Below the pieces are notes generated by a model. It saw only the letters and a list, made by a program, of their open reading frames with translations. It had not been told where the DNA came from and made no database searches. DNA of 32,451 nucleotides from Spirochaetaceae bacterium. Its GTDB lineage: Bacteria; Spirochaetota; Spirochaetia; DSM-27196; SKKC01. Location: NCBI GenBank assembly GCA_007694005.1, contig RECN01000111.1, forward strand, positions 1 through 32,451. The letters run 5' to 3'. A program made the position numbers and the translations under genes. Shown piece by piece: positions 24,430 through 31,859 of this stretch (position 1 is the first letter of the stretch; every line of letters begins with the position of its first letter).

Positions 24430-26001
24430 ATGCGATTCCGTCACTACGTCCTTGTTGTGTTTCTACTCCTTAGCGGGGCAACTGCCTTCGCACAGTCGTG
24501 GGTCGACTCGTTCGGTCTTCATAGCGATTATGCACTACCCCGATACCTCACCGGGTATGGGTATTCGGATCTCGCCGATCATGCGGAACGGATACAAACC
24601 GCACGGAATACCGCACTCGCTGATCTCGCCCGGACTGTACAGACACGAATTACGAGCACTGAGGACATCCGTACCTACGCGGACGAGCACACCGAGAGAA
24701 CCCGCTACGTAAACGCAACACAGACAGCGACCGATCTACGGGTTTCCGGGGTGCGGTACGAAATAGAGGAACGAGGCAACGGCACGCACGCGCTCGCCTG
24801 GATTGAGGTGCAGGAGCTTCGCCGACAGTATCTTGAGCAGGCGCGTGACACAGAATCACGATTGCAGGCGCTGCTTGGCGCGCTCGAAGAGATGCTTGCG
24901 CTCGGAAGTACCGACCGCGCTGGCCGGCATCTGCACGATGCGGACGCGGCACTTACCGTTTTATTCGATAATGTAACCGTAATACGTGCCCTTGATGCGC
25001 TCGCATCCCCCCGTCATTCGTCCACGAACAGCGTACAAATGGCTGAGCCATACCCGGATCCTCGTCTGTTTGTACGAGCGGTTCGCGACGCCGAGCGACA
25101 GTTGGCTTTGTTCCGTCCGGCTACGGTAGAGCAGGCCGCTACGCTTCTCGCACGACGCCTTGCCGAACAGCACTGCGGCCGATTTCAGGTCATGCCGCTT
25201 CTGTATGAAGACTCCGACTTTTCGAGTGCTTTTGGAAACAGGTTTTCAGGAGTCATAGAGGCAAGCGTTCCGGCTGAAGCGAATCATCGAAATCAATCAC
25301 ACAATGTAACGTCGTCGGATGCGATCGTGAGGGGGAGTTATTGGGTCGACGAGGAGACCATCGAAGTTCAGGTGACAGCTCGTTCAGTTCAGCATGGACA
25401 GATCGTTGCTTCAGCACGCACGACTGTGCCGGTTTCTTCTGTGCGTCCCGATACGCTCTATCCTGCCAACCTCGAATCCGCACTGGCTGCTGGAAGCGAG
25501 CTCCTGAACGATCAGATCGTTTCCGGTGGGATTAACGTCGAGGTCTGGACTGACCGCGGCCGACACGAGCGCTCGCTTGTTTTTGAGGAAGGCGAGCCGG
25601 TTCAGTTCTATTTCAGGGTTAATCAACCCGCGTTTCTTCAGCTCAGTTATGTGCTTGCTACCGGGCAGACAATATTACTGGAAGAACAGTTTTACATCGG
25701 CATGGATAGAGTGAACCGCGTGGTCGCGTTGCCGTATCGCTTCGAGGTTGTACCTCCGTTCGGCGTAGAGCGACTCATTGTCACAGCTCACTCCGGGATC
25801 CCTCCTCGACCGAATGTTTCTCCACAACGGATAGCGGGACAGTGGTACGAAGTCTTTGGAACCCCCGGTGATGCTGTCGCGCGTACCAGAGGCCTTGTCA
25901 GGGAACGCTCACCGGAACGCGAAGGCACAGATAGTTCAACGTGGCAGCGTGTTGGTGAGGCGCACGTGACGATTACAACGGTAGCACAGGCACAGGAGTG
26001 A
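24430..26001 (+). CDS. Exported LPP20-like/DUF4384 protein
   Basis: GGGGAGAG stands a few bases before the ATG. The 523-residue product has a signal peptide cleaved after AFA near residue 21. Residues about 38-130 resemble LPP20-type exported domains (LTGYGYSDLADHAERIQTAR, then a conserved Ala-rich helix and a strand ALAWIEV). About 130-195 are helical, and 210-345 a mixed domain like the CsgG/FlgO-type exported domains. Residues about 368-452 are a DUF4384-like domain: INVEVWTDRGR, FEEGEPVQFYFRVNQPAFLQ, LLEEQFYIG and ERLIVTAHSG. DUF4384 proteins commonly sit next to or are fused to caspase-like peptidases, which is the case here: the caspase gene follows two bases after the stop. Probably a periplasmic partner or regulator of the protease. 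Confidence 0.82.
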   Translation: MRFRHYVLVVFLLLSGATAFAQSWVDSFGLHSDYALPRYLTGYGYSDLADHAERIQTARNTALADLARTVQTRITSTEDIRTYADEHTERTRYVNATQTATDLRVSGVRYEIEERGNGTHALAWIEVQELRRQYLEQARDTESRLQALLGALEEMLALGSTDRAGRHLHDADAALTVLFDNVTVIRALDALASPRHSSTNSVQMAEPYPDPRLFVRAVRDAERQLALFRPATVEQAATLLARRLAEQHCGRFQVMPLLYEDSDFSSAFGNRFSGVIEASVPAEANHRNQSHNVTSSDAIVRGSYWVDEETIEVQVTARSVQHGQIVASARTTVPVSSVRPDTLYPANLESALAAGSELLNDQIVSGGINVEVWTDRGRHERSLVFEEGEPVQFYFRVNQPAFLQLSYVLATGQTILLEEQFYIGMDRVNRVVALPYRFEVVPPFGVERLIVTAHSGIPPRPNVSPQRIAGQWYEVFGTPGDAVARTRGLVRERSPEREGTDSSTWQRVGEAHVTITTVAQAQE

Positions 26002-26003
26002 GA

Positions 26004-28994
26004 ATGGAGTTGAGACTGTTAACCCGCGTGTTGAAAACAGCATGTGTACTTTGCTTTGTACTCGGTACCCATGTACACGCATCCGGGTTCTCTCGGGTCG
26101 CGCTGATTATTGGAAACAGTAATTATGAGGTGCAGCCGCTTGCAAACCCGATTAATGACGCGACCGATATGGCGGCGATGCTTGAGTCTCTCGGATTTGA
26201 AGTGTTTGTCGAGTTAGACGCTACACGCGGTGGAATGGAGCGGGCGGTTCGAGCATTTGTCGATGCGGTTGAGAGACACAACGCTGAGACTGCGCTTTTT
26301 TATTATGCCGGGCATGCAGTTCAGTTCGAGGGGGTAAACTACCTGCTTCCGGTAAACGCGAATATTCGCGACAGTTTCGAGCTCCTCGATCAGGCGCTCA
26401 GCATGGACCGTGTTACCGTCGGCCTTGAGCGATCCGGTACAGAGTTCAACCTGGTTATGCTTGATGCCTGTCGGGATAATCCGTTTTCGACTACCCGAAG
26501 CGCGTCCCGTGGCCTGTCGGTCATGGGTGGAGGCGGTCGCGGTAGCATGGTGGTGTTCGCGACCGCGCCCGGAGATGTTGCTGATGATGGTGCCGGACAG
26601 CGGAATAGCCCGTTTACACAGGCTCTGTTACGCCATATAGCCACTCCTGGTCTCGAAGTGCGCCAGATCGTTACAGAGGTTCAGCGTGGTGTCCAACAGG
26701 CTACCGGTGGGCGCCAGATTCCGTGGGTCAATACTTCCTTTACCGGAGAGTTTTACTTTACGACAGCCGAAGAGCAACTCGCACGCAGTCGGAGTCAGGC
26801 GCGCGAGCTTGAAGCGGAACTTGCAGCTCTTGAAGCGGAAATCGCCGAACGCGCGCAAGCTATACAGGGAGCGGCAAGTGCTGAGGAACGTCGAAGACTG
26901 GACGGTGAGCAGCAGGCAGCACGCGCGCGGGAGGAAGCGAACAGATTACAGGCAGAGCGCCTGGCCGAGATAGAGCGGCAGGCAGCGGCGGCTCTGGAAC
27001 AGCAACGGGCACAGGCAGCGCTCCGCCAGGAGATGGAAGCGCAGCTGTCAGCACAGCAGGCAAGCCTGTCGCGGCAGGCGGAACAGCGACGCGCGGAGCT
27101 GGATAGACTTCGCCTTGAAACAGCCGGCCGAGACGGTTTTTTCGAGCGGTTGACGACGATTGCACAGATCAACGCCACGATCCCCGAAATTGAGTTGAGG
27201 TTTGACGGGATCGTCACGTCCACGCTTGCAGAACTGAACACCTTGCACCGGCAGCAAATCGTTTCCTACGAGGATGAGAATACACCCGATCCCTGGGAAA
27301 CATCCGAGGAATATGAGACACGAATCGAGCGGGAGCTCCTTGCGCTGGAAGCGTCACACGAGCGGGAGATAACACGACAACGCGACGACCTGCTGACGCG
27401 TAAGACCGAGGAGATTCAGAGACTGCAGGAAGAGCTGGAAACAGTGCGCGGAGAGCTCAATGGTGCACGGTTTACCGTCGGGGCTGAAGCGATAGAGGTC
27501 GTGGTTGATGAGTTGGATCCCTACCGGCGCGAGTTTCCAATTACCGTTCGGGTGACCGATGAGCGGCTGCCCTTCGCAGTGTCCGCACCGTATCGAATTC
27601 AAGGTACTGAACGCGACACAATCAGGGATGAATATTTTCGGGTCTTCAGCGCTGATAGGGCTGGAGGACTCAGCGGTGAACTGGAGTACTCCATGCACGA
27701 AGTGCTCCCGAACCTCTGGGCTATTCGGGTTGTTGAGACGCGTGTCGTGAACTTGCTGGAAGGCGACACCGTCCTTGCAACGGTGGGATCGTCACGTACA
27801 ACAGAACCGGTTTCGACGAGCGCAGGCAGGGGCGAGATACTGTATATGACCGACGGAGAGGTGCAACGTGTAGGCGCTGCCGTAGTCATAATGAGCTCGC
27901 ACGGTTCAGCAAATGTAGTACGTGGAGAGACGGTTCTGGGACAGACCGACTATCTGTATACGACGCCCGGCGACTCGACCTCGAACACCGGTCGCCTTAC
28001 GCTGGAGTGGGAAGACGGACAGCATCGAACGTTTACCTTTCCGATACAGCCCGGCATGAACCCCCCTGTGTTGGTCGACCGTTCTGGTGAAAGAACCAAC
28101 GCACTACGTCTCGTGCACGTATACAATCTCCATCCTTCCATAGAAACGAGTATTGGACGTGATATACACACGGTGCGCACCTTCGCCGAAGGTTCGGTAA
28201 CATACCTGACGGATGGACACGCAGTCCGTTTTTCAGGAGCGTATCTTTTCGATCCTGCTGAGATTAGCTTGAGTGAACGCCTTTCGGGGGGAGATGCGGC
28301 AGTTCGGTGGATTGACGCTGCGGCGCTTGACAGTCAGCTCACCGGCCGTCTGAGGATTGCTTCCGTTGGAGACATTTTTACCGTGTACGATGCCGAGGGG
28401 CAGCCGGTAGAGACGCGCACTGGACAGTCGTCGACAGCCATTCAGCTGAGACCGGGACAGTACGAGGTGGCATTCCGACAACCCGAAGACCCGTACTACG
28501 CTCATGTCGAACACGTTACGGTTGAACCCGCAACCGAGGTGCATCTCGATGTGGCAGATGTGGGCCTTTCTGCGCAGTATCGACTGGAGCAGGCCGAAGC
28601 GGCTCAGCTGGAGACCAAACGGCTTCTCAGCCGGAACCGACGTGGCAGAACATACGGTTGGACGCTGATCGGAACAGGACTCTCGGGATTTGCCGTCAGC
28701 GCTTTGAGCTACCTGCAGGTACAGCACGCGACAACCTCGTATAACGAAGCAAGCACAACAGCTGCAGCGCTTCAACATCGGCAGGAAGTGGAACAATGGG
28801 GTACCGGATTTACGGTATCAGCCGGTGTCGGTATAAGCGGGAGCGTCATTGGAAGTCTTATCCTGCGGCGAAACAGGGACCGGACATCACTTGAGCAGCA
28901 GCAGGACGAAATTAATCGCCGGATCGCAGCATTGCGTGAAGAAATTTCCGCGCAGCGGGCGACAAGTGTCGTCCTGGGTCGAGGAGGAAACTGA
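26004..28994 (+). CDS. Exported caspase-like (peptidase C14) protease with coiled coil and membrane module
   Basis: AGGAG precedes the ATG at 26004; a GTG at 25998 is also in frame. The 996-residue protein has a signal peptide of about 27 residues. Residues 28-252 are a caspase/metacaspase p20-like domain: RVALIIGNSNYEVQPLANP, the catalytic His104 in YYAGHAVQ, and the catalytic Cys156 in LDACRDNPF; both are intact. Residues about 255-375 and 440-490 are charged, Ala/Glu/Arg-rich coiled coils. About 495-850 are beta-rich, ending in a PEGA-like unit (LRPGQYEVAFRQ). Two hydrophobic helices at about 885-903 and 932-953 with a short loop match the C-terminus of the PEGA protein at 20501. The active domain is therefore outside the cytoplasm. 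It overlaps the FGE-fold lipoprotein gene by one base. Confidence 0.9.
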   Translation: MELRLLTRVLKTACVLCFVLGTHVHASGFSRVALIIGNSNYEVQPLANPINDATDMAAMLESLGFEVFVELDATRGGMERAVRAFVDAVERHNAETALFYYAGHAVQFEGVNYLLPVNANIRDSFELLDQALSMDRVTVGLERSGTEFNLVMLDACRDNPFSTTRSASRGLSVMGGGGRGSMVVFATAPGDVADDGAGQRNSPFTQALLRHIATPGLEVRQIVTEVQRGVQQATGGRQIPWVNTSFTGEFYFTTAEEQLARSRSQARELEAELAALEAEIAERAQAIQGAASAEERRRLDGEQQAARAREEANRLQAERLAEIERQAAAALEQQRAQAALRQEMEAQLSAQQASLSRQAEQRRAELDRLRLETAGRDGFFERLTTIAQINATIPEIELRFDGIVTSTLAELNTLHRQQIVSYEDENTPDPWETSEEYETRIERELLALEASHEREITRQRDDLLTRKTEEIQRLQEELETVRGELNGARFTVGAEAIEVVVDELDPYRREFPITVRVTDERLPFAVSAPYRIQGTERDTIRDEYFRVFSADRAGGLSGELEYSMHEVLPNLWAIRVVETRVVNLLEGDTVLATVGSSRTTEPVSTSAGRGEILYMTDGEVQRVGAAVVIMSSHGSANVVRGETVLGQTDYLYTTPGDSTSNTGRLTLEWEDGQHRTFTFPIQPGMNPPVLVDRSGERTNALRLVHVYNLHPSIETSIGRDIHTVRTFAEGSVTYLTDGHAVRFSGAYLFDPAEISLSERLSGGDAAVRWIDAAALDSQLTGRLRIASVGDIFTVYDAEGQPVETRTGQSSTAIQLRPGQYEVAFRQPEDPYYAHVEHVTVEPATEVHLDVADVGLSAQYRLEQAEAAQLETKRLLSRNRRGRTYGWTLIGTGLSGFAVSALSYLQVQHATTSYNEASTTAAALQHRQEVEQWGTGFTVSAGVGISGSVIGSLILRRNRDRTSLEQQQDEINRRIAALREEISAQRATSVVLGRGGN

Positions 28995-30478
28995 TGGGTA
29001 TGCAAACTCGCGGGCACCTGTGTGTATTGATTGCTGTCACAGCGGTGGCGCTCACCGTGGGCAGTTGCCTGAACCCATTCCTCTCGCAGCTTGACAACCC
29101 GGTTGATCCCCATGCCGACGGATATCAGGGATATCATACCGTCGAAGACCCCTCCGAAATCGAACCCGTAAACCGCGAGGAAGCAGCGTCCTTTTTCCCG
29201 CCACAATTTACCGCCCAAAAGGTTGCCGCAGCCGTTGCATATCAGTTTCAAGTTGCAACTGAAAATACCTTTGCTTCCGAAAACATCGTGTATACCAGCG
29301 AAGAGCTTGTTTCCAATGAACACCTGCCGGTCAACTTCGAAGGACATTCTCCTGTAGAAACCTATTATTGGCGCGTACGGGCCAAGGCGGGAGCCGAGTG
29401 GGGAACGTGGTCCAATGTAGTGGGCAGCTTTACCCTCACTCCCATTACCGGTCAAACACCAGTTCATGACAGTACAACGATCAACACATCCCCAACCCTC
29501 ACCTGGAACGAGGTCAATGGTGCAGTTGGCTACGAGCTGCGCGTTGCAGAAACCCAATATGCTCTCCAGGATCTGAATGATGATGATTTCATTGAAGTAG
29601 AAAACGCTGAGTTTCAGGTGCCTGCCCCCCTTGTCATTGGCAACGTTCGCTGGTGGTCGGTTCGGGCCGTTAACGGCTCTGGCGTTCGGAGTGCATGGAC
29701 GAGTCCAGCGGTGTTCAAAGTTACTCTCCTTTCCATGCGGGATGTCCAAGGTGGATCTTCTACTGATATACCAAACGGCACGGAAAATGGTGTCTGGTCT
29801 GTTTCGAGCTTTCACATAGGGCTTTATCCTATTACGCAATATCAATATGAAGTGATTATTGGACGTAACCCGTCTGACACCGATAGGGGGATTGGTCCGG
29901 ATAATCCTGTAAACACAGTAAGCTGGTACGATGCTCTTGTTTTCTGTAACACCTTAAGCGTGAACGAGGGCTTGACCCTTGTATACAGCATAGGAGGTAG
30001 TAAAAATCCGGAAGATTGGGGGGAAGTACCTTCAGACCGAGACGAGACCTGGGACGCGGTCGAGATGGATATAAACGCCAACGGCTACCGGCTGCCCACA
30101 GAAGCCGAGTGGGAGTGGGCAGCCAGAGGTGGAGTAAATAGTAACGGGTACACATATGCCGGAAGTAACAGCATCGATGATGTTGCGTGGTGGAGAGATA
30201 ACAGTGGATTGACGACCCACCCGGTTGGACAAAAACTACCCAATGAACTCGGCCTTTATGACATGACAGGCAATGTCTGGGAATGGAAATGGGATTGGAC
30301 TGGTGCTGACGATATGAACGGCAATAACCCGACTGGTCCGGTTTCTGGAGGAAGTCGCCGCGCTAGAGGTGGCAGCCATGCTAGCGGCGACTCTGTAGCC
30401 ATTTTTTCTTACCGTGGTGGCAGCTCACCAGAGAACAGAAGCAGAACTACAGGCTTCCGTGTAGTCCGGCGTCCCTGA
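28994..30478 (+). CDS. FN3-like/FGE-sulfatase-fold lipoprotein, possible DGR target
   Basis: GAGGAGG lies seven bases before the ATG. The 494-residue product has a signal peptide and lipobox TVGSC (Cys25), then DNPVDPHADGYQGYHTVED, nearly the same as in the lipoprotein at 22957. Two FN3-like domains follow (about 65-150 and 152-245). Residues about 250-494 are an FGE-sulfatase (formylglycine-generating-enzyme-like, C-type-lectin) domain: VSWYDALVFCNTLS, YRLPTEAEWEWAARGG, DMTGNVWEW and GFRVVRRP. The two cysteines used by true FGE are missing; Cys318 is the only Cys in this domain. So it is a binding fold, not an enzyme. The final 45 residues look like a diversified region of a retroelement target. 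Operon with the caspase suggests it is the displayed sensor. Confidence 0.88.
   Translation: MGMQTRGHLCVLIAVTAVALTVGSCLNPFLSQLDNPVDPHADGYQGYHTVEDPSEIEPVNREEAASFFPPQFTAQKVAAAVAYQFQVATENTFASENIVYTSEELVSNEHLPVNFEGHSPVETYYWRVRAKAGAEWGTWSNVVGSFTLTPITGQTPVHDSTTINTSPTLTWNEVNGAVGYELRVAETQYALQDLNDDDFIEVENAEFQVPAPLVIGNVRWWSVRAVNGSGVRSAWTSPAVFKVTLLSMRDVQGGSSTDIPNGTENGVWSVSSFHIGLYPITQYQYEVIIGRNPSDTDRGIGPDNPVNTVSWYDALVFCNTLSVNEGLTLVYSIGGSKNPEDWGEVPSDRDETWDAVEMDINANGYRLPTEAEWEWAARGGVNSNGYTYAGSNSIDDVAWWRDNSGLTTHPVGQKLPNELGLYDMTGNVWEWKWDWTGADDMNGNNPTGPVSGGSRRARGGSHASGDSVAIFSYRGGSSPENRSRTTGFRVVRRP
30352..30475 (+). other. Candidate variable region (DGR VR-like) at the end of the FGE-fold gene
   Basis: The last 40 codons of the FGE-fold gene contain runs of codons of the form NNY where a DGR template would have AAC or AAT: for example CAT GCT AGC GGC GAC, ATT TTT TCT TAC and GGT GGC AGC. 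They are framed by fixed codons such as CGT and the conserved GFRVV end. FGE-fold lipoproteins (for example TvpA of Treponema denticola) are known DGR targets in spirochaetes. No reverse transcriptase or template repeat is present in this window, so the assignment is an inference from position, fold and codon pattern. Confidence 0.4.
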
Positions 30479-30489
30479 ATACCGGGGAC
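30471..30489 (+). repeat. Short inverted repeat at the stop codon of the FGE-fold gene
   Basis: GTCCC at 30471-30475 and GGGAC at 30485-30489 flank a nine-base loop that includes the TGA stop. DGR targets often have a GC-rich hairpin right after the variable region; this stem is only five pairs, so it may be chance. The gap from here to 30700 holds no gene, tRNA or recognisable template repeat. Confidence 0.25.
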
Positions 30490-30693
30490 ATCTCAAAGGA
30501 AAGCAGTTCGTGAGATTCGGCTACTTCGGAGCGGGTATACCGGTAGGGCGTTGATTGGCAGTAAGAATCAGACGGCGTTGTTCCTTCTGGAAAACGTGAA
30601 TACCAGCGGGACGTTAGGAGTCAAGACGTTTCCCCCTCCTTAGGCGAAAACTATCTTGATAGGTAAGGATCCTCCAGGCGTATCAATAAACGC

Positions 30694-30710
30694 ACACATT
30701 GGTGTATATT
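30694..30710 (+). promoter_or_regulatory. Possible vapBC -10 and overlapping inverted repeat
   Basis: ACAC-ATTG-GTGT at 30694-30705 is a small inverted repeat that abuts TATATT at 30705-30710, a fair -10 box 19 bases before the antitoxin start. No clear -35 is seen 17 bases upstream. A repressor site over the promoter would suit the autoregulation usual for VapBC. Confidence 0.3.
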
Positions 30711-30728
30711 TTGATGCAGGAGGCGCAT

Positions 30729-30935
30729 ATGCGTACAACAGTCACACTCGACGACGACCTGCTCAAAGAAGCAGAAGAGCTTACCGGCGTTACCGAACGA
30801 TCCCGGCTGATTCGCGACGGCCTGCTGGCTCTTATACAGCGGGAGTCCTCTCGGCGACTTGCGCGTCTCGGTGGAACTATGCCGGAAATCGCGGATGTCC
30901 CACGACGGAGGCCTGCCGAGGATGATTCTCGCTGA
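30729..30935 (+). CDS. vapB: VapB-type antitoxin (ribbon-helix-helix)
   Basis: AGGAGG lies six bases before the ATG at 30729; the open frame from 30699 has no such site. The 68-residue product starts with the ribbon strand MRTTVTLDDDLLKEAEELTG, followed by the helix-turn of an RHH DNA-binding domain (TERSRLIRDGLLALIQRE), and ends with a basic, flexible tail (PRRRPAEDD) that in this family binds the toxin. It overlaps the toxin gene by 14 bases, so both are co-translated. By family knowledge it neutralises the VapC RNase and, with it, represses the operon. It follows the FGE-fold gene after 250 bases of non-coding sequence and is likely an independent unit. Confidence 0.9.
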   Translation: MRTTVTLDDDLLKEAEELTGVTERSRLIRDGLLALIQRESSRRLARLGGTMPEIADVPRRRPAEDDSR

Positions 30936-31317
30936 TACATCCGTCTGGCTCGACCACTTCAGAAACCCGAATTCCCCGTTTTCTACGGCGCTTGACTCCG
31001 GTCTTATCGCGACCCATCCCTTTGTGATCGGAGAGCTGGCATGCGGAAACCTCTCCGGGCGAGCAGGGGTACTCCGGGACCTCGCGAACCTGCCGGTCGT
31101 GGACAGGGCCTCTGACCGTGAAGTGATGACGCTCATCGAGACGCATAGCCTCATGGGGCGTGGTGTTGGCCTCATCGACATGCATCTGCTGGCTTCTTCC
31201 CTCATTACACCGGATACAAAACTCTGGACCCACGACAAGCGCCTGAACCACATTGCAGACGAGCTTGGCGTTTCATATGAAGGAAACACGGTACGCAGGC
31301 GAACAGACAGTGAGTAA
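30922..31317 (+). CDS. vapC: VapC-type toxin, PIN-domain ribonuclease
   Basis: The 131-residue PIN-domain protein starts at the ATG at 30922, inside the antitoxin gene, with GAG just upstream. The open frame from 30859 would overlap the antitoxin far more. Acidic metal-binding residues are in place: Asp6 in LADTSVWLDHF, Glu in VIGELACGNL, and the Asp of RGVGLIDMHLLAS with the later Asp of THDKRL. Length and motif order are those of VapC enzymes, magnesium-dependent ribonucleases, several of which cut initiator tRNA or rRNA. No substrate can be read from the sequence. Confidence 0.92.
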   Translation: MILADTSVWLDHFRNPNSPFSTALDSGLIATHPFVIGELACGNLSGRAGVLRDLANLPVVDRASDREVMTLIETHSLMGRGVGLIDMHLLASSLITPDTKLWTHDKRLNHIADELGVSYEGNTVRRRTDSE

Positions 31318-31466
31318 CTCATCGCCGGCTAGGAAGTGGAACATAGGCTTGAGGATGCCGAGCTCATCTCGCTCGAGTGGGTGAAAACAGCCTTGTTCTG
31401 ATCCCGGGGTCACATTGGAGAATTCATGCCCAAGAAACCCAAATCAGAAATGAGCGACCCGATTCA

Positions 31467-31540
31467 GCAGTCGGAGGTGTGACACCGAAAATCGTGAAGA
31501 CCCCCGACTGCGTAACCTTCTACCTGTAGCGACGACTACA
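31467..31540. other. Structured region with nested inverted repeats
   Basis: GCAGTCGG at 31467-31474 pairs perfectly with CCGACTGC at 31504-31511. Inside it, GGTG/CACC around 31476-31486 forms a small hairpin. Immediately after, TGTAG at 31525-31529 pairs with CTACA at 31536-31540. A C5 at 31501-31505 and a G6 at 31544-31549 offer an alternative pairing. This could be a small structured RNA or the relic of an element; the strand is not evident. Confidence 0.35.
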
Positions 31541-31802
31541 AACGGGGGGATTACACTTTCACGAAGCGATGGGAGGGACAGTCGGCAGAAAAACATACGT
31601 TGATTTAACCACTCAAATTTTGTTGATCTGAATTATCTTAAAAGTGGTATTCCATTTCCCCGATACCTGCCGTGTGACAACCGAATCGGACTACAGGTGG
31701 CAGCTTCAGCTGTTTGGTTTTGATAAAGTGGGTTTCGAGTGGCGACTATGCTGATAACCGAAGTTCGCTTGCTCCTGTCACCCGAAAGCACTACCACCAG
31801 CA

Positions 31803-31834
31803 TACCCGGCCGCGGAAAGATCCCCGGCCGGGTA
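31803..31834. terminator. 10-bp hairpin at the 3' end of the beta-propeller gene
   Basis: TACCCGGCCG at 31803-31812 and CGGCCGGGTA at 31825-31834 are perfect inverted copies with a 12-base loop. The hairpin lies 26 bases beyond the stop of the leftward beta-propeller gene. No T-run follows in either direction, so it is either a Rho-type or a stabilising 3' structure. Confidence 0.45.
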
Positions 31835-31859
31835 ACTCAGCTACAGAGCAAAGTGCCGC

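Larger units (their letters stand above)
31318..31859. other. 540-base stretch without a recognisable gene
   Basis: No frame of useful length is open on either strand. A tiny frame at 31426-31482 (GGAG seven bases upstream, 18 codons, MPKKPKSEMSDP) could be real or a remnant. The stretch is AT-richer around 31600-31660. It contains several inverted repeats, listed separately, but no tRNA, attachment site or IS end that I can identify. Confidence 0.5.

Noticed and set aside
28772-29845. Minus-strand open frame of 357 codons
   Set aside because: Antisense to the end of the caspase gene and the FGE-fold lipoprotein gene; no recognisable domain.
28994-30478. Active formylglycine-generating enzyme (sulfatase activator)
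   Set aside because: The two catalytic cysteines of the family are missing from the C-terminal region, and no sulfatase gene is nearby, so the fold is taken as a binding domain.
30479-30728. DGR template repeat or accessory gene in the gap after the FGE-fold gene
   Set aside because: I found no stretch resembling the end of the FGE-fold gene with adenines at the variable positions, and no frame resembling an avd or RT gene.
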